Below, in pieces: positions 9,704 to 18,072 of a DNA stretch of 64,000 nt. Both the position numbers and the translations under genes were made by a program. The stretch is from NCBI GenBank assembly GCA_038230515.1, contig JBBRND010000023.1:1-64000 (forward strand), written 5' to 3'. This DNA is from JAPLDB01 sp038230515. Lineage in GTDB: Bacteria; Bacteroidota; Bacteroidia; AKYH767-A; 2013-40CM-41-45. Numbering within the stretch: position 1 is the first letter of the stretch; the number at the start of each line of letters is the position of its first letter. Under the pieces are notes generated by a model. The model was given only the letters and a program-made list of their open reading frames with translations, was not told the DNA's origin and did no database searches.

Positions 9704-11020
9704 ATGAACCTCACCCGCACTCTCGGACTTAAAGAATCTACCGCCATCAACATGATTGATATGGTGGGCATTGGTCCGTTTGTTACTCTTCCGTTTGTGA
9801 TTGGTGCAATGAATGGTTCCGGCTGCATCCTTGCATGGCTGCTGGGTGCGCTATTGGCCTTTTGCGATGGGATGGTGTGGAGCGAACTGGGCGCAAAATG
9901 GCCGGAAGCCGGAGGCAGTTATCAGTTTCTGAAAAAACTTTTCGGGGAGAAAGAAGAAGGCGCAATGTTTTCTTTTCTATATATCTGGCAGACCACAATA
10001 CAAGCACCACTGGTTATTGCATCAGGAGCGATTGGCTTCGCGCAATATTTCTCTTACCTTATCCACTTGGAGCCATGGCAACAGAAAATGATTTCGGGCG
10101 CGCTGATTATTCTGCTCACCGGTCTTCTCTACCGTAACATTTCTGGCATAGGAAAAATTTCCATCGCGCTGTGGATAGGTGTGATGATTACGCTGCTGTG
10201 GATCATTTTTGCGGGCATCTCTCACTTCAATGCTGCTCAGGCATTTGATTTTTCTTCTTCGCCTGCCTGGTTTTCATCGTTGTTTTTTGCTGCGCTGGGG
10301 CAGGCAACTATTAAAACCGTGTATTGCTATCTTGGCTATTACAATGTGTGCCACATCGGGGCGGAGATAAAAGATCCTGAAAAAAATATTCCACGCAGCA
10401 TTCTAATTTCTATTACCGGCATCGCAATTATTTACCTGCTCATGCAGGTTGCTGTACTTGGCGTGATACCCTGGCAGGAGGCGAAGGGCTCGTTATTTAT
10501 TGTGAGTACTTTTTTTGAACGCATCTATGGGCATGGGGCTGCAGTAATTGCCACAGTTCTAATTCTATGGATTGCACTGGCATCGCTCTTTGCAGTAATG
10601 CTTGGCTATTCGCGGGTTCCATACGCGGCAGCGGTGGATGGAAATTATTTCAAAATATTTTCGCGGCTTCATCCCACCAAATATTTTCCGCATGCTTCTC
10701 TTCTTATTCTTGCTGGAGTTGCTTTTGTATTCAGCTTAATGTTTAAGCTGAAAGAAATTATTACTGCCATCATAGTTATGCGCATACTCATCCAGTTTGT
10801 GAGCCAGGCAATAGGTGTTATTTTACTGAGAAGAAAAAAAGAATACCTCCCCTTTAAAATGATTTTGTTTCCGCTGCCTGCCTTGATTGCAATAGCTATG
10901 TGGCTGTTTATTTTTTTCTCGTCAGGAATAAATTATATTTTAGGAGCGCTGGGTGTAATTGTTAGTGGAGCAGTGGTGTTTTATTTTTTTAGCAGAAGCA
11001 AACAGAATATCAATAGATAA
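9704..11020 (+). CDS. APC-superfamily amino acid permease
   Basis: A 438-aa inner-membrane transporter with about 12 hydrophobic helices. The N-terminus (LGLKESTAINMIDMVGIGPF) carries the unwound first-helix pattern typical of APC transporters, and the second helix region (WSELGAKWPEAGGSYQFLK) is strongly family-like. I prefer the ATG at 9704 over the GTG at 9701. The substrate is probably an amino acid or related amine but cannot be assigned. The DinB gene begins 3 bp after the stop, so the two are probably co-transcribed. Confidence 0.88.
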   Translation: MNLTRTLGLKESTAINMIDMVGIGPFVTLPFVIGAMNGSGCILAWLLGALLAFCDGMVWSELGAKWPEAGGSYQFLKKLFGEKEEGAMFSFLYIWQTTIQAPLVIASGAIGFAQYFSYLIHLEPWQQKMISGALIILLTGLLYRNISGIGKISIALWIGVMITLLWIIFAGISHFNAAQAFDFSSSPAWFSSLFFAALGQATIKTVYCYLGYYNVCHIGAEIKDPEKNIPRSILISITGIAIIYLLMQVAVLGVIPWQEAKGSLFIVSTFFERIYGHGAAVIATVLILWIALASLFAVMLGYSRVPYAAAVDGNYFKIFSRLHPTKYFPHASLLILAGVAFVFSLMFKLKEIITAIIVMRILIQFVSQAIGVILLRRKKEYLPFKMILFPLPALIAIAMWLFIFFSSGINYILGALGVIVSGAVVFYFFSRSKQNINR

Positions 11021-11023
11021 ATT

Positions 11024-11533
11024 ATGACTAAAAATCATTTCTTAAAACTCGTAAAGTTTAATCTCTGGGCAAACAAGCGCATGGGCGATTTTATTCTTAA
11101 ACACATGAATGACGAAATGGCTGACCGCGAAATTGTGAGCAGCTTTAGCTCGGTGCGCAAAACTATTTATCATATATGGGGTGCGGAAGGCATCTGGCTT
11201 AGTCGCCTGAATAGGGTATCGCCTAATGACTTTGAGAGTAATCATTTTAAAGGACTTATTCAGGAAGGGTTGCAACGGTATATTGCAGAGTCAGAAAAAT
11301 TTGCGAGGTTTGTAGCAGGAACTGACGAGGATTTTATTGCTTCTAATATTTCATTTAATCTTTTGAATGGCGATAGTTATACTCAGGCGGTTGCAGATAT
11401 TATACCTCATTTGGTTAATCATAGCTCTTTTCATCGAGGGCAGTTGATTACGATGTTTCGTCAGTTGGGATTTACTGAGCTGCTGCCGCGAACGGATTTT
11501 ATTGCTTATTGCCGAGAAGAAGCTAAAGAGTAA
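11024..11533 (+). CDS. DinB-family protein
   Basis: A 169-aa four-helix-bundle protein. The metal-binding histidines are visible in TIYHIWGAEGIWLSRL and VNHSSFHRGQL, the standard His pattern of the DinB/YfiT metalloenzyme superfamily. Some members are thiol-dependent S-transferases (bacillithiol or mycothiol), but this one cannot be assigned a substrate. It starts 3 bp after the permease stop. Confidence 0.85.
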   Translation: MTKNHFLKLVKFNLWANKRMGDFILKHMNDEMADREIVSSFSSVRKTIYHIWGAEGIWLSRLNRVSPNDFESNHFKGLIQEGLQRYIAESEKFARFVAGTDEDFIASNISFNLLNGDSYTQAVADIIPHLVNHSSFHRGQLITMFRQLGFTELLPRTDFIAYCREEAKE

Positions 11534-11632
11534 CCCGATTGTCTCTGTATAAAAACGCAACGAAATAGCTACGGACATAAGTCCACGGTTGTTCAAGAAA
11601 CGCTGCAATCTAAAAACCGAGTGTTACAATGC

Positions 11633-13663
11633 TTACATCTTCATGAGCTTTTGCTGGAACACTTTTCCTTTGGTTTCAATGCGGAGGAAATAGACTCCGT
11701 TTTTTAAATATGAAAGATCAAGTGACTGACCGGCAACCATAATTTGTTTTTCTAAAAGCATTTGCCCGATGGAATCGTATAGGAAAATTTTTCCGGTAAC
11801 GGATAGTTTTATTTTACCTGTAAACGGATTGGGGTCTATAAGCGGGGTGTTATTATCGGCTATGTTAGCTAATGAGGCAACTACATCAAAAATTACAGCT
11901 TCCACCTGGCAGCCGTTTGCATCGGTACACACGATGTTATAGTTGCCGCTTGCGGGGGCAACATAAAAATAATCTGTAGCGCCATTGATGGTGTTGCCGT
12001 TATAAAACCATTGGTAGCTTACTGCGCCCTGATTCGCGAACAGTGTATCTCCGTTTTGGGCAATGCCCTGAGGTGCAGGATACGGATATACGTTAATATA
12101 ATTATTAAGTGTGAGCGTATCGCTTGTGTTGGCATTGCTTGCTATAAGAGAAACGCTATAGGTGCCGGGTGTATTATAGCAAATGTTTGTTGGATTCTGG
12201 TCTATACTGGTGGCGGGTGATGCTCCCGGAAAAGACCATAGGTAGGAAGTGGCGCTTATCGAGAGGTTAACAAAATTCGTGCATGTGCCCGGACAAATAT
12301 GATTGGGCGCAGAGAACAGCGCCACGGGAATCATGGCACATGCTCCGCAGGCGGGATCGGGAGCATATCGCCATAGATCATTGATCATAGAGCCGGATAG
12401 GTCGTAACCACCGAGCAGCCATAGGTTTCCGGTTGCGTCTTTGTAAGCATGAGACCCCTGCCTTCCACCGGGCATATTGGCGGGTGCGGAAACTCCTTTT
12501 GTTCCATATACACTTGCTGTACCTCCGGCAGAACTTCCGCTTACCCAGGTCCACATATCAGTATTCATATCATACCTCCACAAATCGTTTTCGTAACCGC
12601 TAGACCCGCTGCCGCCAAAGAGCCAGAAGATGCCGCAGTCGTCACTCCATGCAGCGCGTGTTTCTGTACGCGCAGAAGGGCGGTTGGTGGCTAAGGGTGT
12701 GCAGCCGGTTCCATAGCTGCCGGGATCTCCCGGTGTATTTGGCCCGTTTATCCATGTCCATTCATTTGTTAGTTGGGAATAGCGCCAGAGATCGTTGTTG
12801 GGACCTGAGGTGGAGGTGCCGCCAAAAATCCAGAAATCGTTGTTACTATCTTTCCAGCGGGTATAGCACATGCGGGCGCCCGGAAAATTAGCGGGGCTAC
12901 TTACTCCAAGTGCTCCATATACCGGAAGCGCACTGGTGGAGGTGTCGCCTTTCATCCACGTCCATTGATCGGAAGAAATATTGTATCGCCACAGGTCTCC
13001 TATATAAGGGCCGCCCTGGGACATACCACCGTAAAACCATAGGTTGTCGGCATCTATCCATGTGCATGCATTCTCGGTAGAGGGTGGCGGAATGTTTGTT
13101 GCGGAAGGCACTCCCATTACTCCGTGGTTTCCGGTAGAGCCGGGTAGCGTATCGCCCCCCATCCAGGTCCACTCATTAGAGCCGATATTATATTTCCAAA
13201 AGTCGGCAAGGAAGATGAGACTTATATTAGAGTATCCGCCAAACAGCCATAAGTTTCCGTTGGCATCTGTCCAGCTTAACATGCCGTAGCCGCGGTCTCC
13301 GGGCTGATTGGCGGGGGCTGCCACACCGCGTGTGCCATATACAGGCGCACCACCAGTGCCGCCCGGTCCGTTTAACCATGTCCACTCGTTGGCCGCGGGA
13401 TCATATCTCCACAGGTCTGCCTGTGTTTGAAAATTGTAGTCAAGACCACCGTAGAGATAAAAATTTCCGGCTGCATCGGTCCATTCGCAGCCCTCATAAA
13501 TTCCACCGGGTTTATTTAGTGGGTCGGGAACTCCTTGTGTGCCGAACACGCTTGGTTGAGCCGCCAAATTATCGCCACTCATCCAGGTCCATTGGCCCGG
13601 AGTTTGTGCTATTGTACATTGGTAAATTGCAGAAAGGAAGAAGAGGATGTAAAATTTTTTCAT
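11633..13663 (-). CDS. Kelch-repeat T9SS-secreted protein
   Basis: A 676-aa exported protein. A signal peptide ends at about residue 20 (YQCTIAQ). Residues 25-430 hold six similar units of about 65 residues built on DLWRY...NEWTWM.GD and YGT.GV...N.PG.R, which is a kelch/galactose-oxidase-type beta-propeller. Next comes a PKD-like domain (FVNLSISATSYLWSFPG), a linker, and a C-terminal type A sorting domain (IDPNPFTGKIKLSVTGK to GVYFLRIETKGKVFQQKLM). The protein should be exported by T9SS and attached to the cell surface or released. A 45-bp piece of this sorting-domain sequence recurs at 27231-27275. A consensus promoter lies just upstream (13698-13729). Confidence 0.87.
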   Translation of the reverse strand: MKKFYILFFLSAIYQCTIAQTPGQWTWMSGDNLAAQPSVFGTQGVPDPLNKPGGIYEGCEWTDAAGNFYLYGGLDYNFQTQADLWRYDPAANEWTWLNGPGGTGGAPVYGTRGVAAPANQPGDRGYGMLSWTDANGNLWLFGGYSNISLIFLADFWKYNIGSNEWTWMGGDTLPGSTGNHGVMGVPSATNIPPPSTENACTWIDADNLWFYGGMSQGGPYIGDLWRYNISSDQWTWMKGDTSTSALPVYGALGVSSPANFPGARMCYTRWKDSNNDFWIFGGTSTSGPNNDLWRYSQLTNEWTWINGPNTPGDPGSYGTGCTPLATNRPSARTETRAAWSDDCGIFWLFGGSGSSGYENDLWRYDMNTDMWTWVSGSSAGGTASVYGTKGVSAPANMPGGRQGSHAYKDATGNLWLLGGYDLSGSMINDLWRYAPDPACGACAMIPVALFSAPNHICPGTCTNFVNLSISATSYLWSFPGASPATSIDQNPTNICYNTPGTYSVSLIASNANTSDTLTLNNYINVYPYPAPQGIAQNGDTLFANQGAVSYQWFYNGNTINGATDYFYVAPASGNYNIVCTDANGCQVEAVIFDVVASLANIADNNTPLIDPNPFTGKIKLSVTGKIFLYDSIGQMLLEKQIMVAGQSLDLSYLKNGVYFLRIETKGKVFQQKLMKM

Positions 13664-13697
13664 TGCATTTTTTGTTTTTAGCAGAACGTTACTTATG

Positions 13698-13729
13698 CAA
13701 ATGTACTGAACCTGAACACTAACACCAAA
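13698..13729 (-). promoter_or_regulatory. Bacteroidota-type promoter of the kelch/T9SS gene
   Basis: Read on the minus strand, TTTG (13729-13726) and TACATTTG (13705-13698) are separated by 20 bp, matching the -33/-7 consensus TTTG-N19-TAnnTTTG. The start codon is 34 nt further on. Confidence 0.6.
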
Positions 13730-13802
13730 TACTTTGTTGCGCTCCTCTTTTCAGTAAAGAAAACAAAAAAATCCTTCCTTATAATCTCTCCCTCAACTCT
13801 CT

Positions 13803-14000
13803 ACCGGGAAAAGTAAAGAGGAAAAGCCAACTTCGCAGTCGGTGGGGTGGGAAAAACTTCTGATTGAGGCAAAACTGCATCAGATGCAGGGAAGCAAGGA
13901 AATTAGAGATTTATCGAGCTTCGCTGTAAAAAATATTTATTTGCCTTTAGCGGCACCGAAGGTTTGGGCAGAAATGCTGTGGGGTGGCACGATTGTTTAA
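13803..14000 (+). other. Open frame without a start codon, possible gene remnant
   Basis: The 369-bp gap between the kelch gene and the CHRD gene holds one coherent plus-strand frame ending at the TAA at 13998-14000. It reads as a plausible protein tail (WEKLLIEAKLHQMQ, KVWAEMLWGG) but has no ATG near its 5' end. It may be the decayed end of a gene or chance. The rest of the gap holds only the kelch promoter and A/T-rich sequence. Confidence 0.2.
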
Positions 14001-14032
14001 CATGATCGTTTTAAATTTAAAAATAACTAAAA

Positions 14033-14857
14033 ATGATGAAAAAAAGAATTATGACGAAAGCCATTGCGTTCGCAATGGTATTAACTGTGGCTGTAGCCGG
14101 CTGCAAAAAAAAGGATGATGTAACTCCTACTCCTAATCCTCTTACAAAATCGTACACTTTAAAATCGAAGGATGTGCTCGGGGTTTCGGGTACAGTTACC
14201 ATTGCAGAAAAGAGCAGCGGAAGCTCTGAATCGGTTGTTACTGTATCACTTACAGGTGCTCCGGCAGGCACTCATCCTGCACATATACATATGAACTCAG
14301 CCATAGAAACAGGCGCAGTTATGTATGGACTTACTTCTATTGAGGGTTCAGGCAGCAGTTCTACCACGCTCTCGGTTTCTTACAATACCCTTACTAATTA
14401 TGACGGGTATGTAAATGTACATTTAGATGCTGCAACATTGGGTACTATTATAGCTCAGACGGATATTGGGGGAAATGAAATTACAAGCAGCAGCCACAAT
14501 TATGTGCTTGATCAGGACTCTACATCTGGCGTATCTGGAATTGCGAAATTTGAGAAACGTAAAAACGGGAACTCGTTAGTTACTATAGATTTAAGCAGCG
14601 GGGGCGCTTTGCCAGCCGGCATGTATCCTGCTCATATTAACTTAGGTTCTGTAACTACAATAGGTGTTCCGGAGCTGAAGAAAACACTGAATGCTGTGGA
14701 TGGAGCTACCCGCATGAGTATGACTAATGTAAGAACGCTGAATGACGGCACTGCTATTACATATGATAACTGGCTGGCTTATGACGGTTTTGTTACTATA
14801 CACAATGCGACAGACAGTACCGATGTTATTGCTAAGGGAAATATTGGCGCTCACTAA
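14033..14857 (+). CDS. CHRD-domain lipoprotein
   Basis: A 274-aa protein with a lipoprotein signal (lipobox VAGC, lipidated Cys at about 24) followed by a polar linker KKKDDVTPTPNP. Two CHRD-like halves follow: residues 40-145 (APAGTHPAHIHM, NYDGYVNVHLD) and 155-274 (LPAGMYPAHINLG, YDGFVTIHN). CHRD domains were defined in chordin and are frequent in bacterial surface proteins, but their biochemical role is unknown. The internal duplication suggests tandem domains. A strong hairpin terminator follows 23 bp after the stop. Confidence 0.85.
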   Translation: MMKKRIMTKAIAFAMVLTVAVAGCKKKDDVTPTPNPLTKSYTLKSKDVLGVSGTVTIAEKSSGSSESVVTVSLTGAPAGTHPAHIHMNSAIETGAVMYGLTSIEGSGSSSTTLSVSYNTLTNYDGYVNVHLDAATLGTIIAQTDIGGNEITSSSHNYVLDQDSTSGVSGIAKFEKRKNGNSLVTIDLSSGGALPAGMYPAHINLGSVTTIGVPELKKTLNAVDGATRMSMTNVRTLNDGTAITYDNWLAYDGFVTIHNATDSTDVIAKGNIGAH

Positions 14858-14880
14858 ATAAACTTTTTATTTTACTATCA

Positions 14881-14910
14881 GAAACAGCTCATATAATTAT
14901 GAGCTGTTTC
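14881..14910 (+). terminator. Hairpin terminator after the CHRD gene
   Basis: A perfect 13-bp stem (GAAACAGCTCATA at 14881-14893 with its complement at 14898-14910) closes a TAAT loop and is followed by TTCATTTT. Confidence 0.75.
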
Positions 14911-15089
14911 TTCATTTTAGGTCTCCCGGTTACAAGCATTTTTAATTTTTTGGGAAAGCACAACAGGTAAACAAATTTTAATTCAAAATGATTTCCGGCA
15001 AGCATTTTCTTTACTTATAACTTGGTTGCAACATCGCAATTGCTGTGGTTATATTGTGCTTTTTTGCTCACAAATTTAAGAGGAGTAAA

Positions 15090-15866
15090 ATGAAAACAGG
15101 AATTGCATTGTCGGGAGGGGGTACCCGTGGATTTGCTCATGCAGGGGTTCTAAAAGCTATGGACGAGATTGGTATAAAACTATCCGCCATTTCAGGAGCG
15201 AGCGTAGGTGCTGTTATCGGGGCATATTATGCCGCAGGGTTTCCGGTAAACGAAATAGTAGCGATTGTGAAGGGTGCGGAGTTGTTTAAAATTTCGGCTT
15301 TGCGGTTTCTGAAACCCGGCTTATTTAAAACCGATGCTGTGCGCGCAAGTTTAGATAAGCACCTCTCGGGTTTAACATTTGAGGGGCTTAAAATTCCTCT
15401 TTTTGTAAATGCTACTGATTTTGAGAACAACAAGTGCATATATCTTTCAGAAGGTATTCTTGTTGATGCGCTGCTGGCTTCATCCGCCATTCCAGGTATT
15501 TTTAATCCGGTAGAATTAAACGGGATGAAACTTGTTGATGGGGCGTTGCTAAATAATTTTCCGATAGAGCCCCTCTTGCCCGATTGTGCATCTATCCTAG
15601 GAGTTCACACGAATCCGGTGGGGCATGAGGATGTGAGTACATTAAAGATTCGTTCTGTTATAGACCGCAGCTTTCATATTGCTATATCAGGTTCTATAAT
15701 GAGTAAGAAAGAAAAGTGTACCCTTTTTCTGGAACCGCCTGCGCTAAGCAAGTACGGAATGTTTGACTTTGACGATGCTGAAGCTATTGCTGCATTGGGT
15801 TATGAATATGCGATGCAGCATAAAAAAGAACTTGAAAAAATTGGCAGGGACTCGCAACTATCCTGA
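15090..15866 (+). CDS. Patatin-like phospholipase (RssA-like)
   Basis: A 258-aa protein from the ATG at 15090, which has an unusually good Shine-Dalgarno-like AGGAG 7 nt upstream. It carries the patatin oxyanion motif GGGTRG (9-14), the nucleophile elbow GASVG with S38, and the catalytic Asp in DGALLNN. It has no signal peptide or membrane segment, so it is a small cytosolic serine lipase/acyl hydrolase, closest in plan to RssA-type proteins. The substrate is unknown. The last 9 bp overlap the convergent Rieske gene. Confidence 0.88.
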   Translation: MKTGIALSGGGTRGFAHAGVLKAMDEIGIKLSAISGASVGAVIGAYYAAGFPVNEIVAIVKGAELFKISALRFLKPGLFKTDAVRASLDKHLSGLTFEGLKIPLFVNATDFENNKCIYLSEGILVDALLASSAIPGIFNPVELNGMKLVDGALLNNFPIEPLLPDCASILGVHTNPVGHEDVSTLKIRSVIDRSFHIAISGSIMSKKEKCTLFLEPPALSKYGMFDFDDAEAIAALGYEYAMQHKKELEKIGRDSQLS

Positions 15867-16259
15867 TATATGCAGCGAATTGCCATTCTTCGCCACTGTA
15901 TATTGCTTTAGCGATGATGGCGGTGGACCGGAAACGATTGATCCGTTTATAGAAAACACACCACCATGGCAAGGGCATTTTAGTTGAGAGGAAGAACTGT
16001 TATAGCTCAACGAGCATCCTGCATGGGTGCAAACGTCAGAGAGTGCTATGTAGGTTCCGTTGTTGTTAATTATCATTACCTGGTTGCTGACTAGCGAACC
16101 ACCGCTGGTAAGCAAAGCAGCATTTGATGATGCACCTAAGTCGAGCGCGAAATCAGCCGAAGGCGCAGTGGTATCTTTCTTGCACGAAGCAAGGTAGGTG
16201 GCAATTGATCCTGTAGCGATGCTTGCTGCAAGAAATTTTACAAAATCTTTTCTTTCCAT
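15858..16259 (-). CDS. Small Rieske [2Fe-2S] protein, membrane-tethered
   Basis: A 133-aa protein whose N-terminus is an export signal with a potential lipidated or anchor Cys (YLASC, C26). It is followed by a Rieske domain. Box 1 is CTHAGC (C77, H79, C82) and box 2 is CPCHGG (C95, C97, H98), giving both cluster ligand pairs and the disulfide cysteines C82/C97 usual in high-potential Rieske proteins. It is shorter than the Rieske subunit of a bc1 complex, and no cytochrome b is near. It probably works as a stand-alone periplasmic electron carrier or subunit; the partner is unknown. Confidence 0.85.
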   Translation of the reverse strand: MERKDFVKFLAASIATGSIATYLASCKKDTTAPSADFALDLGASSNAALLTSGGSLVSNQVMIINNNGTYIALSDVCTHAGCSLSYNSSSSQLKCPCHGGVFSINGSIVSGPPPSSLKQYTVAKNGNSLHISG

Positions 16260-16426
16260 CTTTTATTAATCAATAAGACACAAAGGAAACGCTGATAGTT
16301 CAGTTTTATTTGCTGGGATAATAAAACTTCATTTTGCCGTCAGGTTTGGCATGGGGTCGTAATTTACATAAGCTTGCGCTTATTCTGCAAACCGAATTAT
16401 CCTGTAGAATTACTCCTAAAACACAA

Positions 16427-16450
16427 AACCCTGCCTTACGGGGCAGGGTT
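16427..16450 (-). terminator. Terminator hairpin with a CCGTAA loop
   Basis: A perfect 9-bp stem (16427-16435 with 16442-16450) is followed on the minus strand by TTTGTGTTTT, just beyond the stop of the gene at 16476. Read on that strand the 6-nt loop is CCGTAA, the same loop found in four hairpins behind tssD (38598-38700). Confidence 0.75.
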
Positions 16451-16475
16451 AGTGATGTAAAAAGAAACTCAAAAC

Positions 16476-17453
16476 TTATTTTGCTGCTACCTTTGCTTTA
16501 GTTGCTTTGCTTTTTGCAAAGGGTGCAAAAACGGGTGCAACGATGAAGTGCTGGGTAAGCGATTGTCCTTTTTTGAAATCGAACGGGCCGAAGGTTTTTG
16601 AATTTTCGCCAGTGATAACGGTTACGGTGTGCGAACCGAATGTAATTCCTGATAGAAGAGCATATCCTTTATTATCTGTTGATTCGGTAATTGCATCTCC
16701 ATCTATAATTATATCAGCGTTTTCGATTGGCTGACCTAATTCGTCTGTTATATGCGCACGCAATTGTGTGTGCAGGTGATGGTCGTCTAATCGTCTGTTC
16801 GAATTATAAGTGTTATAGTAATCAAGCGTGCTCGGGTCGTTCTTGAAGAAGAATGCCAACTGGTCGCACTGATCGTACAAAGTAGTCATGCAATCGCGAA
16901 GCAAATTCTGTATCTGCTTGTTGATAGATGAACGGTTGCTGATTGCATTTTTAGGATTGGTCAACACATTAGATAATTGCGTTAACAATGCCTGCCATGC
17001 AGTTACACCTGCAGCAGTAACCATATAATCAGCGGTAAGCTGAGGCACGAGCGGTGTAGTAATGTTAATGGCGCTCTTAACAAATGCTACCAGTTGAGAG
17101 TAGCTCATTTTGTTCAGATCAGAGGCAGATACTTTCATTTGCCCTGCCAGTACCTGGTTGTTGTTAGAAATGGCATAGGCGTACACGCTTTTCATGTAAG
17201 CGGCACTCATAGCAACTAATGCATCTTTGAGCGCTTTCTTCTGCGATGCATAACCGGTTATAGGTTGTGCAATGAGCGCGCGAAGCGTTTCAATAGTAGC
17301 AAGATTTGCTTTTAGAATACCATTAATTAAATTGTAGAACACAGGCAACAGTTGTGTGGTAGCCACATTAGCAGTTGCAAGGCAGAAGTTAATAACTGAC
17401 GCTATCATATTTTGATGCGCAAGCGTCCAGCGCGTTTTAGATGTAGATTTCAT
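16476..17453 (-). CDS. Unknown protein: helical bundle plus carboxypeptidase-regulatory-like domain
   Basis: A 325-aa protein from the start at 17453 (MKSTSKTRWTL). I do not recognise its family. Residues 1-205 are predicted almost wholly helical with spaced hydrophobics (FYNLINGILKANLATIETLR, LLTQLSNVLTN), like an all-alpha bundle, and have no signal peptide. Residues 225-300 look like a small beta-sandwich of the carboxypeptidase-regulatory type (AHITDELGQPIENADIIIDG, GYALLSGITFGSHTVTVI). The tail is Lys/Ala-rich (AKSKATKAKVAAK). It sits at the border of the accessory region and ends in a strong terminator. Confidence 0.6.
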   Translation of the reverse strand: MKSTSKTRWTLAHQNMIASVINFCLATANVATTQLLPVFYNLINGILKANLATIETLRALIAQPITGYASQKKALKDALVAMSAAYMKSVYAYAISNNNQVLAGQMKVSASDLNKMSYSQLVAFVKSAINITTPLVPQLTADYMVTAAGVTAWQALLTQLSNVLTNPKNAISNRSSINKQIQNLLRDCMTTLYDQCDQLAFFFKNDPSTLDYYNTYNSNRRLDDHHLHTQLRAHITDELGQPIENADIIIDGDAITESTDNKGYALLSGITFGSHTVTVITGENSKTFGPFDFKKGQSLTQHFIVAPVFAPFAKSKATKAKVAAK

Positions 17454-17597
17454 TTGAATAATGTTTTTATTATAGGTACTCAAACGAAATGGATAAAAAT
17501 TGTTTAAGCAAGTTTTGGGAAAATCTTACAGATTTTTTACAAGCGCGGTTTTTGAATAAAATAAACGGGTGATGCGATAACGCATTTCAATTTTCTG

Positions 17598-18054
17598 GTG
17601 CTATCAGTTGTTGTGCGTTTGCTTGCGCTGGACTCACCTGATGCTTGGTTCAACGTGAGGGGTACCCCGCACATTCCTTCACACAATACCTGACGGCACA
17701 AAATTGTAGTTCTTTTTGTTCGTTTCTTTTGCTTGTGCAAAAGAAAGAACCAAAGAAAAGCACCCCACGAACGCCAACCCTAAATTTTGCTTTGCGCGCA
17801 TTGCCCGCGCTGCCCTGCTGCAAAATTAACGGTTCGCTCCGTTCGTGGACACCTACCGCACGGGTAATTTCGTTTTCATATTGTTTCGTGCAGGCAGGTG
17901 TTCGTGTGGTGGAATTAGAAGCCGAGAGACCCGCCATTTGTGCAAGGCAAAGATTCTCTATCTTTGCAAAAGATCAGATATTAGTTTGTGTTAGCGACTA
18001 ATAAATGTTGGGTGAGCAGCGCACGAAGCCAACACACATCACCCGAAGCACTGA
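17598..18054 (+). repeat. Modular structured repeat, copy A
   Basis: The first of five same-orientation copies (A-E) of a roughly 460-bp non-coding element. In order: module 1, with a ...GTTGTGCG left arm and CACAATACCTGACGGCAC right arm; module 2, the palindrome CTTTTGC/GCAAAAG; module 3, the nested inverted repeat CCACGAACG/CGTTCGTGG enclosing TAAATTTTGC; then TTTG (17937) N18 TATCTTTG (17959-17966); then a terminal stem. This copy differs in that its terminal stem is TTGGGTG/CACCCGA, keeping pairing by a G-U wobble, and the inner stem of module 3 has one mismatch. It fills most of the 619-bp gap before the HNH-like gene. Confidence 0.85.
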
Positions 18055-18072
18055 AAATTTTATCTTTGATGT

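Noticed and set aside
12897..13172. Alternative frames within the kelch gene
   Set aside because: They are shadows of the repeated propeller sequence; the main frame has signal peptide, repeats and sorting domain.
17645..18001. Plus-strand frames inside the modular repeats
   Set aside because: Similar frames occur in every copy but are broken differently by indels, overlap the hairpin arms and have no coding character.
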